64,000 nt of DNA from Muscardinus avellanarius (GCA_963383645.1 OY726559.1:111207314-111271313); one strand, 5' to 3'. Shown: positions 22,182-33,254, counted from the first letter of the stretch. Program-made: numbers and translations. The notes: generated by a model from the sequence alone, not told the origin.

Positions 22182-22202
22182 AACAACAACAACAACAACA
22201 AT

Positions 22203-22241
<39 letters not shown>
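22182..22241. repeat. (AAC)n microsatellite
   Basis: About twenty AAC units with one AAT interruption; no SINE body next to it, unlike most long tracts in this window. Confidence 0.95.
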
Positions 22242-22242
<1 letters not shown>

Positions 22243-22938
22243 GTGTGACTTCAAAGGTCCGGAATGGATATTTAGCAAAGGCGGCTGCCCAGGCAGCTCT
22301 ACCATGCAGACACCAGTTACTTGGCTTCAGACGGCTCTTACCACCTGTGGCGACTCAGACTTGACCGCACTGGGCCCTCTGACTTCTTCTTCTTCACCCT
22401 CTGTTGGAGTACATAGGGAACACAGTTGTTCAATTTGTCCTTTAGCATCTCTCGTGTAAAATAAAATGGAAGATTTCTTGTAAATAACCAGCGGGCCTTT
22501 CTTGCCATTTCAGGAGGCTGGCCTCTAGCTCTGCCCAGGGAACCTGAGGTCTTTCTTCAATGTCACCAGAAGACAGCTGGATTCAACCCTCAGAGCTGGC
22601 ATTGCACCTGCTACCCAGGCCCGGCCCTTGAGCTCAGTGCCCTCCGGCTCCAGGTCCCGTGCACGCAGGGGTCTTAATGTCCATTTAGGTAAAGGAAAAA
22701 TGCCTTGGGAAGTGAAGAGGGAGAATTGGAGCCACTACACGAACACCCCTGATGGTGGATCTAACTACACGAACAAAAAAGCACCCTTCGAGACTGAATC
22801 ACCCACATGCCACGGTAGTTCAGTGTGGATTTATACTGTCCACATGATGTGATAATCCCCAAGCAAAGACTTCAGCATAAATAAAACACCTGCTTTCTTG
22901 TGACACTCTGGGGTCTTGAAAAATGTGTTTTCCATCTT
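22242..22938. other. Unassigned sequence
   Basis: No supported feature. A 15-bp stretch at 22924-22938 is the left target-site copy of the next SINE. Confidence 0.3.
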
Positions 22939-23148
22939 TTTTTTTTTTTGTGGGTCTGGGGGTGGAACCCAGGGGCATTTGACCTCCGAGCTATACCTCC
23001 TGCCCTATTTTTTATTCTTTATTTTGAAACTGGGTCTTACTGAGTTGCAGATGGCCTCACTAAGTAGCTGAGGCTGTCCACGAACTGCGATCCTCAGGTC
23101 TCAGCCTCCTGAATGCTGGGATTACAAGCGTGTGCCACCACGCCCGGC
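22939..23148 (-). mobile_element. B1-dID SINE, long-linker type
   Basis: Complete dimer with a perfect 15-bp target-site duplication (tgtgttttccatctt) at 22924-22938 and 23149-23163. The ID half carries the 'gtgggtctggggg' variant also seen at 9181, 12926 and 28490. Confidence 0.95.
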
Positions 23149-23163
23149 TGTGTTTTCCATCTT

Positions 23164-23520
23164 AACAGTTCTTGACGGGATGTGGCAGATCCGGCATTCT
23201 CTATTTGAAATCCTTAAAGAGATTTTTTTTTTTTTCAGTTTAAGGATGGTTGCATACTATTGATATTTTATTTCTCTTCTTAGGGTTGAGATAAAAGCAA
23301 AAAGGGGAATAAAAACTGAGATACAAACTCTATATTTGGAAAAATTAAGAGACAATGAAAATGTCGAATTGCAAAATACGTGGCTTTTAAAAGGAAATAA
23401 AATCAGGCTGGGTGCATCCCAGAGGAGCCAGGGTAATTGTCAGCAAAATGCACCTCTACAGTGAAGATAATATACTGAAGTGCTCTATAATACGACTCTA
23501 AGAAAAAAAAAAACCGCGTG
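23164..23520. other. Unassigned sequence
   Basis: A-rich DNA leading into an old L1 piece; nothing separate recognised. Confidence 0.3.
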
Positions 23521-23865
23521 GCAGAATACTTAGAAATTTTAATAACAGTGTTAGATCTCCACCATACCTGTGGGATACTCATAAAGCAGCGCTCAGAAAA
23601 ATATTAATAACCCCAAAATATATATTAAGAAATGAGAAAGGATGAAAACAAATATATTAATCATACGTTCTAAGAGGTTATTTAAAAACTCAATCAAATG
23701 ATCCTACAGAGAGCAGTGTGAAGGAATTAAGAAGGATAAAAGCAGAAATTAATGACTTAGAAGACAGGGAAATGAGAAATAATTATTAATAAGTCAATGA
23801 AAATTTGTCCCTTTGAAAAATTAATAAAACAGAAAAACTAATAACTAATCCATAGCAGCCAGTGT
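23521..23865 (+). mobile_element. Ancient L1 ORF2 fragment
   Basis: Plus-strand matches in order to the ORF2 stretch between endonuclease and reverse transcriptase: 'aagcagaaattaatgact', 'tagaagacagggaaatgag', 'aatttgtccctttgaaaa' and 'ttaataaaacagaaaaac'. Frames are broken throughout. Confidence 0.7.
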
Positions 23866-24220
23866 TCCATTAGAGAAATGTAATGGCTTATGTGATCACA
23901 GGGCTGCCTGGGCCAGGGTGAAATCTATGGGGCATGCTGGGACTTTGCCCAAACTACAGCTATGGGGCACAGCAGAGTTTCTTCCTCTAAAGAGATCTGC
24001 AGTTTCTAAAGACATTGAACAGATTAGGAGAATCTTCCTTACTTAAAGTATATTAATGACAGACTTTAAACACCTCTGCCAGATATGTTTATAGCAACAC
24101 CTAGGTTAGGATTTGACTGGGACCGCAGCTGACTGTTCTCTAATGTAGTGGAGAAAGTAGGAAGGCCCAGATCCCTCATCTAATAAAAGATAAAGGACAT
24201 AGCAAACTAGAAGAGTATTA
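23866..24220. other. Unassigned sequence
   Basis: Unique-looking DNA between old L1 and two SINEs; no gene signal. Confidence 0.3.
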
Positions 24221-24413
24221 GCTGGGTGTGATGGTACGCACCTGTAATTCCAGTACTGAGACAAGAAGATTGCAGGTTCAAGGACAGCCTCAGCAACTTA
24301 GATTCTCAGCAACATAATGAGACCTTGTTTCAAAACAAAAAGCAAAATAGGACTGGGGATTTAGCTCAAGGCTAGAATGTCCCTGGGTTCAATCTCCAAA
24401 AAAAAAAAAAAAA
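24221..24413 (+). mobile_element. B1-dID SINE, old copy
   Basis: Complete dimer with many substitutions and a 17-nt A tail; ID half ends early ('caatctcc'). Confidence 0.82.
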
Positions 24414-24433
24414 TTATCAGAATTACAACAGGT

Positions 24434-24621
24434 GAGCCAGGCGTGGTGGCGCACGCTTGTAATCCCCGTGCTTGGGAGGCAGAGACAGGAGTATGGCACA
24501 GGTTTGAAGTCAGTCACACTGGCTTAAGAGACCCTGTTTCCAAAAATTAAAAAATAGGTCTGGGAGTGTAGCCTGGATGTAGAAAGGTTTCCAGGAACCC
24601 CAGTACCACAAAAAAAAAAAA
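24434..24621 (+). mobile_element. B1-dID SINE, short-linker type
   Basis: S-type dimer, more diverged than most of its type. A short 'aggtga' repeat on each side may be the target duplication. Confidence 0.88.
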
Positions 24622-25713
24622 GGTGAATTTTTAACTTCACAAATAACTAGTTTTCTAGGAATGGACACATCTGCAAAATTGATTCCAGAAGAAGTAGAAA
24701 AACGAGAACACCGATTTCCATCAAAGGCGTGCCAATGCTTTTCCAGATCCTATTTCATAAAAGCATCCTATCATTAAAGACCTGATAATAATTTTTAATA
24801 TCATTAAAATATCCCAAAATATGATTTAATATTTTTAAATATCATTAAAGACCTGATAATAAAGCTTCTGCAGAATTGCTGTTAAGTTGGAATTTTCCAG
24901 AATCTCATTCTATGGAGAAACTTTGCAAAGCCCAGAGACAAGTGTTTGTTGGGGAGAAAGAGAGGCTTTATCAAATCGCCTAAGAATAGAGAAGAGAGAA
25001 CATCTCAATTCCAGGGAGTTGGGACTGTAGATAAAGGACTAATGAGGAAAGAAAATGGCTAGGAAAAGGGAGGAGACTGATCTTTCAGGGACCTAGGCAC
25101 CACCTCTCCATTCTTTTTACTGTTTGGTGTTTTTAGCTTTGAAGTAGGACGAGAGAGGCGAGGCTGAGGCTAGTCTAGGTCAAGTTAACCCTGCATTATA
25201 GACCCAGACAAAACATTTCGCAAGTGTTCAACATGCCTACACGCAGAGCCGAGCAGAACTTGATCCGCAGGTTAAGGCAGCAGAGGAGACAGATAGAATA
25301 CAAAGACAGAGATGCTCAGCTTTCCCCTCCAATCCCATCGCCCACCGGATATCTGTGGGCCCCGTGAGGATGTGGTGTTTACAGCCAAAGCAGCCTTCAC
25401 GTCCCTGAAAAGTAACCTAGGTAACCGTTATCCTCGTAACCCACACATCAGAGGCGCCATCGGCAGTGACTCTAGTGGGTTGCTTCCCTGGGTGACCTCC
25501 AAAGTGGGTGAGTTTCAAGCCAGTGGAGAGCAGGAGAAGCGAGGGGGCTGATTTAGGATTTTCTGTAGCAATAGGTGCGTGGCTACTGGAAGTTTAAACG
25601 CGGCTTGTTCTGCTGAAGGACTGAATTTCAACTTGATTTTAATTAATTTAAATTTAAATAGCCTTCTGTTGTCCTTGACTACTGCATAGTGCTGTTCTGG
25701 GGTACATAAAAGA
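24622..25713. other. Unassigned sequence with a local repeat
   Basis: A 22-bp block beginning 'atcattaaagacctgataat' occurs at 24770 and again at 24841, 71 bp apart. The rest shows no recognised gene or repeat; a CpG-containing stretch lies at 25300-25480. Confidence 0.35.
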
Positions 25714-25899
25714 AGGGTGTGGTGGGGCAAGCCTGTAATTCCAGTACTTGGGAGGCTGAGACAGGAGGCACGGAGGTTTGAGCCAGCTTCAGCAGTTTAG
25801 TGAGGTTTGCGACAACTTGGGGTCACCCTGTTTCAAAACTAAAGATAAAAAGGGCTGGGGGTGCAGCTGGAAAGCAGAATGTCCCTGATTTAAATTCCC

Positions 25900-25952
<53 letters not shown>
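25714..25952 (+). mobile_element. B1-dID SINE with (CA)n tail
   Basis: Diverged dimer; the tail is a ~24-unit (CA)n microsatellite (25904-25952). Confidence 0.85.
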
Positions 25953-25953
<1 letters not shown>

Positions 25954-26004
25954 GTTCAGAAAGAAGACTGTTGTTATAATTTATTGTAGCAAGAAAATGT
26001 CTCA

Positions 26005-26193
26005 GTCATCCTGGGGATGAATCCAGGGGCATTCTACGTCCGAGCTACACCCCCAGCCCTATTTTTTATTCTTTATTTTGAAACAGGGTCTCACTGAGTT
26101 GCAGAGGGCCTCACTAAGTTGTCCACACACTGCGATCCTCCTGTCTCAGCCTCTTGAATGCTGGGATAACAAGTGTGTGCCACCATGCCTGGC
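26005..26193 (-). mobile_element. B1-dID SINE with linker deletion
   Basis: Complete apart from ~13 bp missing from the 'AGTAGCTGAGGC' part of the linker. Confidence 0.86.
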
Positions 26194-26790
26194 CAGTTGA
26201 GGCTTTATAACTGAACAGTATAGACCTAGATGACAAACACTTCTGCCTGACAGTTCTGAAGAGTGGAAGTTCAAGAGTGGAAGTCAAGTCAAGACTGGGT
26301 TCTGCTGAGGGTCCCCTCCAGGTTAACAGATAACTGTCTCCTAACTGCGTTCCCAGGTGGTGCCATCAAGAGGGCCACCTCCTCCTCCTCTTGTGAGGAT
26401 GCCAACCTTACCACGAGGCCTACACTGTCGTGATCTAATTACCTCCCCAAGCCCTCCTCTCTTGCTTTTCCTATTAGTCAGAGTTCTCCAGAGGAACAGA
26501 ATCAACAGAATATTTACATACAAAAGGGATGTATTGGATCTGCTGGGATCACACATCCCAGAGGCTGAGGACCCCTGATAACTGTCTGCAAGCTGGAGAG
26601 CAGGGGCCTGGGAGCAGCCCAGCCTGGGAAGCTGGAAGTCTCCATGCGAGTCCAGCGATGGCCACCCATGCTGCCCAGGGTGCCAGTGCAAGTCTGAGTC
26701 CAAAAGCCAAAGATTATCATGTCTGATATCAACAGATATCAGATGGCAACAGCATCTGATAGGATGGCAACAGCAGAAAATGCACCCATT
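26194..26790. other. Unassigned sequence
   Basis: No gene supported. Just before the purine tract a 'gatggcaacagca' phrase is repeated (26742 and 26763). Confidence 0.3.
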
Positions 26791-27049
26791 GAGAAAGAAA
26801 GAAAGGGAGGGGGAGAGAGCGAGAGGGAGAGCGAGAGCGAGAGGGAGAGGGAGAGAGAGAGAGAGAGAGGAAGAAGAGAAGAGAAGAGAAGAGAGAGAGA
26901 CAGAGAGAGAGGAAGAAGAGAAGAGAAGAGAGGAGAGAGAGAGAGAGAGGAAGAAGAGAAGAGAGGAGAAAGAAGAGAAAGATAGAGAGGAAGAAGAGAA
27001 GAGAGGAGAGGAGAGGAGAGGAGAGGAGAGAGAGGGAGAGAGAGAGAGA

Positions 27050-27099
<50 letters not shown>

Positions 27100-27274
27100 G
27101 AAGAGAAGAGAAGACAGGAGAGAGAGACAGAGAGAGAGGAAGAAGAGAAGAGAAGAGAGGAGAGAGAGAGAGAGAGGAAGAAGAGAAGAGAGGAGAAAGA
27201 AGAGAAAGATAGAGAGGAAGAAGAGAAGAGAGGAGAGGAGAGGAGAGGAGAGGAGAGAGAGGGAGAGAGGGAGA

Positions 27275-27326
<52 letters not shown>
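26791..27326 (+). repeat. Homopurine tract with 227-bp tandem duplication
   Basis: About 535 bp of almost pure A/G on the plus strand: (GA)n, GGAGA and GAAGA blocks with a handful of C or T interruptions. The marker 'gaaagatagagagg' occurs at 26977 and again 227 bp later, and the surrounding sequence (including 'gagacagagagagagg') is duplicated with it. Long frames on both strands are Glu/Arg or Ser/Leu repeats, not genes. Confidence 0.95.
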
Positions 27327-27559
27327 CTCCCTTCTTTAGCTTCTCTCCTCCATTTGACCCCAGCCTGTTGGATGGTACTGCCCACATCGGGGTGGGTCTC
27401 CCACTCATTTCTCTGACCCACACACCAATCTTCTCTGGAAACGTCTTTACAGACATCCCAGAAGGTGCTTTACCGATTCTCTAGAAATGCCTCCATCTCG
27501 TCAGGTTGATACCTCAACCTCGTCAGAGGGCGAAGAGCCCTAAGTTTTCTCTCATATAC

Positions 27560-27883
27560 AGAAGCTGGGAAGTAATGGGGCTACCAGAGGGGCTTCAGAT
27601 AGTGGAGGAGAGACTTTGGTGGAGCCAGGGAGGTGTAGGGGAGGGGAGAGATGAGGGAGAGGGAGAGGATCAATGAAGCCGTCACTTTCATAGACACTCT
27701 ATACCTATGAGAGAATACCAGGGTCGATCTCAGTACCCTGGAGAAGCAGGGCTGGGTGGGGGAGAAGGAAGAGGGACCTGGGGAAGCCCACCAGGTGCTG
27801 AGCACATACATTATATATGTCACTATCAACATGGTTGTATTATGTTGTGAGACTTTATAATGTACCAATAAAAGTATATAAGA
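27560..27883 (+). mobile_element. Retroelement 3' end, possibly related to the composite element
   Basis: Purine-rich stretch (27600-27680) and an end '...actttataatgtaccaataa' followed by an A-rich tail. The end matches the composite element at 18852-18870 in 17 of 18 bases over 'ttaYaatgtaccaataaa', and 'gagagactttggtggag' at 27607 resembles 'gagagactttagcggag' at 17528. It could be an L1 3' UTR alone. No VNTR and no clear target duplication. Confidence 0.45.
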
Positions 27884-28049
27884 AAAGAAATATGCATGAT
27901 CTAGTTGAAGAAAACTACCGCTTCTCACGATCGTCAGGGGTGGCTTGAATCAATGGAGATGGCTGTCATAAATTAATCTGTGAAACGAGTGTTTTTTTGT
28001 TAAATCAGCAGTAGGACTTAAAAAAATTTCTTTACAATAAGGCCAGCTG

Positions 28050-28300
28050 ATTCTACAATTCATGTAGAAAAATTAAAAGAATGTCCAGGGAAGTTTCTAC
28101 CGTTAAATGTAAAGCTATACTAATTAAAGTAGGATTATCCTGGCACATAAATAGACTGACGTATCAGAATAGAAATTCTGGATATGAACCCAAAAGCATA
28201 TGGGAATTTAGGCTCTAATAAAGATATCATTTCAAAACAGCAGTTAAAAAGAAGAGCAGGAAGGAATCGGAGGATCCTCCTGTAAAAACCACAACAGCAA
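28050..28300 (+). mobile_element. Ancient L1 ORF2 fragment
   Basis: Plus-strand remains of the 3' part of ORF2 ('attcatgtagaaaaattaaa', 'tggcacataaatagactga', 'tatgaacccaaaagcatatg'). Frames are broken. Confidence 0.65.
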
Positions 28301-28447
28301 AACAAGTGACATTGTGCATAATTTCCATCCTGGACCAAACGGTTTCCAAGAGATTGAAGATTTAAATGGAAAGGAAAAAGTAATAAAGAATTAGAAATGT
28401 CAAGATTCTAAAGGACTAATTCTGCTTAGGCTATAGCCTACCTTGAA
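28301..28447. other. Unassigned sequence
   Basis: May be further decayed L1; not resolvable by eye. Confidence 0.25.
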
Positions 28448-28448
28448 C

Positions 28449-28488
<40 letters not shown>
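28448..28488. repeat. (ATT)n microsatellite, SINE tail
   Basis: Thirteen units in the tail position of the following minus-strand SINE. Confidence 0.95.
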
Positions 28489-28664
28489 TTGTGGGTGGGT
28501 CTGGGAATGGAACCCAGGGCCATTCGACCTTTGAGCTACAACCCCATCCCTATTTTTTTATTTCTTATTTTGAAACAGGGTCTTACTAAGTTGCAGAGGG
28601 CCTCACTAAGTAGCAGAGGCGGGGCTGAGAACCGTGATCCTCCTGTCTCAGCCTCCTGAATGCT
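28489..28664 (-). mobile_element. B1-dID SINE, 5' end cut
   Basis: ID half, linker and most of B1 are present; the outer ~35 bp of B1 are missing where the poly-T of the next SINE begins. Confidence 0.86.
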
Positions 28665-28669
28665 CTGTG

Positions 28670-28670
<1 letters not shown>

Positions 28671-28702
<32 letters not shown>

Positions 28703-28975
28703 GCAACTGGAATTGGAACCCGGGGGCATTCTACCTCCAAGCTAAGCTACACCCTCAGCCCTAATTTTTATTCTTTGATACTCGGGATGAACTCAGGAGC
28801 ATTCTACCTCCAAGCCACAAGCATGCCTATTTTTTATTCTTTATTTTGAAACAGGGTCTCACTGAGTTGCAAAGGGCCTTGCTAAGTAGTGAGGCTGCCC
28901 GCGAACTATGATCCTCTGGTCTCAGTCTCAGCCTTCTGAATGCTGGGATGACAAGTGTGCGCCACCACGCCCGGC
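28671..28975 (-). mobile_element. B1-dID SINE with two ID modules
   Basis: Minus-strand order: B1 (28975-28836), ID (28835-28778), second ID (28766-28701), then a 28-nt A tail. The second module repeats 'aagctaagct' internally. Confidence 0.9.
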
Positions 28976-29882
28976 GCTAATTCCTTTTATAGTTGGAAAA
29001 ATGCAAATGAAAGTTCGTGGTGGTGCCAACTTTCATGGGTCGCACTGACAAAGTCAAAAAAGCTTGGAAGCCCAGCGGGGTGGAGGAGCGTGGGGACAGG
29101 ACCCCTCGTCTGTGGCTGCACTTAAACGGTGACACTCCCTGGAGCCGCTGGGTTTGCGCTCGGGCAGAGTTTGTGAGTGCGGTTTCTGGAGAGGAGTCCA
29201 GATTTCAGGATGTAAAGAAGATAAACGTTCTGCAATCACGGCTCATACCATCGGGCTACTTTTGTGCTGCTACTGTCCTGTTGGAGGGACTTTGTGTAAC
29301 GGGGCAGCAGAGCCCACTTGCATCCTTGGCTTTGAATTTCTTTGGTTTCCATGACAATCCTGTTTAATTCATTCACATGGCAAATACTTTGTGCAATGTC
29401 CTGTCCCAGGACCTCTTCCTCTGCGGGCTATTCTTCTTTTCTCCTCAGGCATAGCTGCTTTTGACCTCCGTCTTGTAGACACAGCAGTGGTTCCTCTCAC
29501 ACATGTCATATTGATTTTACAATTCTGCGTCTGGCCTGTGAACCAAGGCTCTGGTTGGCATCCATCTTTCTTATTGTCCCGTGCCTGTGGGACCCACCAG
29601 CTGGACATACTATCTACTATGTTTCCCAGCGAGGCGATACCGTACAGTGACATTATACCCAAGATGCAATGGGACACGTGCGGTCCCACCCATGGGATGC
29701 TAATTCAGAAGCAGACATGGACATCCATTCATGTGCAGGGGCACAGAGGTGGAGAGGCAGCAGTTAGGAAAAACACCTTCTCAGTTTTGGTGGAGTGAGG
29801 TGTATGCCCACTGTCCAGGAAGCAGGAGCGTGGTGCCACTCAGAGCAAGAAGGGACAGACCAGTTAGAAATGTTTAGGTGTG
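28976..29882. other. Unassigned sequence
   Basis: Locally GC-richer than its surroundings with several overlapping frames (29017-29367, 29391-29798) but no domain, no splice context and no repeat that I recognise. Confidence 0.3.
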
Positions 29883-30165
29883 AAGCCAGGCGTGGTGGCG
29901 TACGCTTGTAATCCCAGCATTTGGGAGGCTGAGAAAGGAGGATCGCGGTTCGCAGCCAGCCTCAGCTACTTGGTGAGGCCCTCTGCAACTCAGTGAGACC
30001 CTCTTTCAAAATAAAGAATAAAAATAGGGCTAAGGGTGTAGCTTGGAGGTAGAATGACTCTGGGTTCTATCCCCAGTACTGTAAAAAGAAAGAAAGAAGA
30101 GAAAGAAAGAAAGAAAGAGAGAGAGAGAAAGAAAGAAAGAAGAAAAGAAGGAAGGAAGGAGAGAG

Positions 30166-30199
<34 letters not shown>

Positions 30200-30234
30200 G
30201 AAGAAAGGAAGAAAGGAAGGAAGGAAGGAAGGAG
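29883..30234 (+). mobile_element. B1-dID SINE with 150-bp purine tail
   Basis: Complete L-type dimer followed by (AAAG)/(AAGG) repeats from 30086 to 30233. An 8-bp target duplication 'taggtgtg' (29875-29882 and 30235-30242) brackets SINE plus tract, which shows that the tract belongs to the SINE tail. Confidence 0.93.
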
Positions 30235-30242
30235 TAGGTGTG

Positions 30243-30527
30243 CCTTCCAGTACAGAAGGCATTTGGTTAAAAGGAAGTGGACCTGCCAGGCCACACTGCA
30301 GAATCTGCCCGTGTAAAAGGGAGTGAAGAGTCACCAGGGAGATGAATCTGTGTTGGTTTTCTGAAAAGAAGTTCAGAGTGTGCAGTGAAGCTGACTCCAG
30401 GTGATGGTCCATGTCAGAGGAGAGAGCTCTGCAGTAGGAAGAAATCCCCCCAGGTTCTGCAGAATGGCCTCGGACAACCCCAAAAGTTTAATCATGTGAC
30501 TGTGGGGACCTCAAGCTTCACACTATT
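30243..30527. other. Unassigned sequence
   Basis: No feature recognised. Confidence 0.3.
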
Positions 30528-30722
30528 GGCCGGGCATGGTGGCCCATGCCTGTTATACTTGGGATGCTGAGACAGAAGGATCACAGGTTCAAGGCCAGCC
30601 TCAGCTACTTAGTGAGACACTGTTTCAAAAGAAAAAATAAAAACAGGGCTGGGGCAGGGCTCAGAGGTAGAAGGTTCCTGGGTTCAATCCCCATAACAAA
30701 AACAAAACAAAACAAAACAAAA
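30528..30722 (+). mobile_element. B1-dID SINE, linker shortened
   Basis: B1 half, one linker block and an ID half, ending in an (AAAAC)n tail. Confidence 0.88.
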
Positions 30723-30743
30723 TCCCCAAATCTTACTGCCATG

Positions 30744-30876
30744 CAGAATAGAGAGAAATAGGAAATGCCTGGAAATCCTTTTCTTTGCCAAGTAGCAAAA
30801 GAAAGCAGGGCTCCTTTTAACATTTGCAATTAAATGGGTCTTAATTATTCATAGGATGGTATATGTTAATTGAGAC
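30744..30876 (+). repeat. Direct repeat, copy 1 (about 133 bp)
   Basis: Matches 31444-31578 in the same order: 'gagagaaataggaaatgcct', 'agcaaaagaaagcagggct', 'gtcttaattattcata'. Family unknown; the similarity is roughly four bases in five by eye. Confidence 0.8.
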
Positions 30877-31443
30877 GAACTAGAGAAAGGAGAAGAAAAA
30901 GTGTTTTTGTAAGGATATGTATGTCCCCAGAGACTAAAATTTCAAGAACAATTTAAGGATTCCCTCTCTCTAGAGATTGAGGATGCGTGTAACGACACCG
31001 GCTCTCCCCAGAGGCAGGATGGCTCTGACAGTGGTCCCGGGTCCCTCTCTCTAGACACTCTTGCAATTCTAGCCTTGGCTGCAGGGAATTGATAAGGAAA
31101 TCACAGATTGAGACTCCTACAGATGCACAGCTCGGCTTCTGTTATTTCATTTACATGAGCTCATATTTATTGTCTACTCCGTGTCAGCCGGCACAGCGCT
31201 TCACATCCGTGAACTATTTCTAAATAAGATTTTAAAGTGAACGTGTTATGTACACAGAGCATTGCACACAAATCAGAAGCATGTAATGTGTGCTCCGGCA
31301 CAAAGTGAGCATGCAGTGTAACAACCGCTTAGGTCTAGAAATACGGTAGAGCCCTCTCGGCGCTCAGAAGCAGGGACCGCCGCTCTGTAGACCAGCGCCC
31401 CCCTGACTTCTATCAGTGTAGACTGGGTATGCCTGTTTTTCGA
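30877..31443. other. Sequence between the two direct repeats
   Basis: Unique-looking; 'ctctctctagagattgagg' and 'ctctctctagacactcttg' near 30965 and 31050 are a small internal echo. No gene. Confidence 0.3.
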
Positions 31444-31578
31444 GAACAGAGAGAAGTAAGGAATACCTGGAAGTCCTTTGCTTTGTCAAATAGCAAAAGA
31501 AAGCAGGGCTCCTTTGAACATTTGTAAAAATGCGTCTTAATTATTCATAAGACGATATAGGTAAATTAAGATGTACAT
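31444..31578 (+). repeat. Direct repeat, copy 2 (about 135 bp)
   Basis: Second copy of the 30744-30876 sequence, 700 bp downstream. Followed by a local 'tgatatattgtgtaaattct' type repetition at 31588-31640. Confidence 0.8.
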
Positions 31579-31734
31579 TTTGTAGATTTTGATATATTGT
31601 GTAAATTCTGATATACCATGTGAATTTTGATCTATTCAAAAGTCTGTTCAAGCCTCCTTTTTCTCTTGAATTCTGTGAAGATTTCATATTGAATTTTATC
31701 ATGTATACATGCATATATATGTATATACAATATA

Positions 31735-32099
31735 GGTGTGTGTGAGTGTGTGTGTGTGTGAGTGTGTGAGTGTATGTGTGAGTGTGTGAGTGAGTGTGTG
31801 AGTGTATGTGTGAGTGTGTGTGTGAGTATATGTGTGAGTGTGTGAATGTATGTGTGTGAGTGTATGTGTGAGTGTGTGTGTGTGAGTGAGTGTGTGAATG
31901 TATGTGTGAGTATGTGTGTGAGTGTATGTGTGAGTGTGTGTGTGAGTGTGTGTATGTGAGTGTATGTGTGAGTGTGAGTGTATGTGTGTGTTTGAGTGTG
32001 TGTGAGAGTGTATGTGTGTGAGTGTACGTGTGAGTGTGTGAGTGTGTGTGTGTGAGTGTGTGTGTGAGTGTATGTGTGAGTGTGTGTGAGTGTGTATAT
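31735..32099. repeat. Degenerate (TG)n/TGTGAG minisatellite
   Basis: About 365 bp of TGTGTGAG, TGTATG and TGAG variants. The minus strand gives a long Thr-His frame of no coding value. Confidence 0.95.
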
Positions 32100-32733
32100 G
32101 GCAGAATCGGTTTGCCTTGTCTCGTGTCTGGGTTCTTTCCCTCAACGCTGTGTTTGTGGGGTTCAGTCTTATTGTTTCATTGGTAGTTTATCCATCCTCG
32201 CTGGGATGTGCTGTGTGATTCTACCACAATTTCCCCATTGCACTGTTGATGGACTGTTCAAAGGTCCCAACATTTGGTTAAGGTGATCGATAGTTTTATC
32301 AACACTTTTGTACACATCTTTGGTGGCAAATACGCATGTATTTTGGGCTACACTGGGAAATGAACTTGCTTGGGCGTAGGGTAGATACATATTGGTGGTT
32401 GGTAGGAACTACCACATCATTTTCCAGGGTAGCATAGATCCTGTTCCTTTCCACTAGCTGCGCATGAGAGCGCCAGGAGCCTTCCTTACTCAGCTTTTGA
32501 AATTCAGCTATTTGGGGAACTGTATGATGACATTTTATTATGGTTTTAAATTTAAATTTGATTTCCTCGATCACTACTAAGGTCGAACACATTTTTTAAC
32601 ATGCTTATTTGCAAGTTGGATATTCTCTTTTGTGAAATGTCTATTAAATCCTCCTTTTTATTTTGGATTCTGTGAAGTTTTTCGTATTGAATTTTGGAAG
32701 TTCTTTTTATCCATATTAAATATAAAGCGTTTA
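32100..32733 (-). mobile_element. Probable ancient L1 3' region
   Basis: Antisense phrases 'ggaaatgaacttgcttggg', 'aactaccacatcattttcc' and 'tttgtgaaatgtctattaa' follow the order of the region at the end of and after ORF2 in old L1 elements. Highly decayed. Confidence 0.5.
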
Positions 32734-32916
32734 GCCGGGCGTGGTGGCGCATGCTTGTAATTCCCGCTCTTGGGAGGCGGAGACAGGAGGATCGCGCAGG
32801 TTAGGAGCCAGCCTCTCTGGCTTAAGAGACCCCGTTTTCAAATAAAATTATAAAAAAAATAGGTCTGGGAGTGTAGCCCGGAAGTAGAAGGGCTTCCAGG
32901 AATCCAAGTACCACAA

Positions 32917-32951
<35 letters not shown>

Positions 32952-32955
32952 ATAG
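32734..32955 (+). mobile_element. B1-dID SINE, short-linker, (AAAT)n tail
   Basis: S-type dimer close to consensus with a 40-bp (AATA)n tail (32915-32955). The flanks 'agcgttt' and 'agtgttt' may be the target duplication. Confidence 0.92.
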
Positions 32956-32964
32956 TGTTTGATA

Positions 32965-33254
32965 TTCTTCTCAAACTGACCTACAGATTTAATGGAATAC
33001 CAATAACGTTTCAATTATTTATTTCTTGAAAATCATTAAACCAATTCTAAAATTTATATGTAAACACAGCAGGTCAAGAAAAGCTAAGGAAATTTTTAAG
33101 AAAAAAAATTAGAGAATTACTCTACGGGATTTCAAGGCTTAAAGTGACAGTATTTAGATATTGTGGTACGGACACATGGATAGGTGGACCAATGAAACAG
33201 ATCAGAAAGAGACAGAGGATGTATGGAACCTTGATTTATGACAATGTGACCCTG
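32965..33254 (+). mobile_element. L1 ORF2 fragment, part 1
   Basis: Decayed ORF2 sequence: 'aatggaataccaataacgtt', 'caagaaaagctaaggaaat', 'tattgtggtacggacacatg', 'ggaccaatgaaacagatcag'. Interrupted by the SINE at 33270 and continuing after it. Confidence 0.75.

Noticed and set aside
26341..27456. Open frame of 371 codons on the minus strand, with matching long frames on the plus strand
   Set aside because: It is the translation of the homopurine tract (Ser/Leu on one strand, Glu/Arg on the other) and has no non-repetitive domain.
29017..29367. Possible exon of a host gene
   Set aside because: No recognisable domain, overlapping frames in three phases, and no splice-site pattern that stands out.
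31699..32145. Histidine/threonine-rich frame of 148 codons
   Set aside because: Translation of the TG minisatellite.
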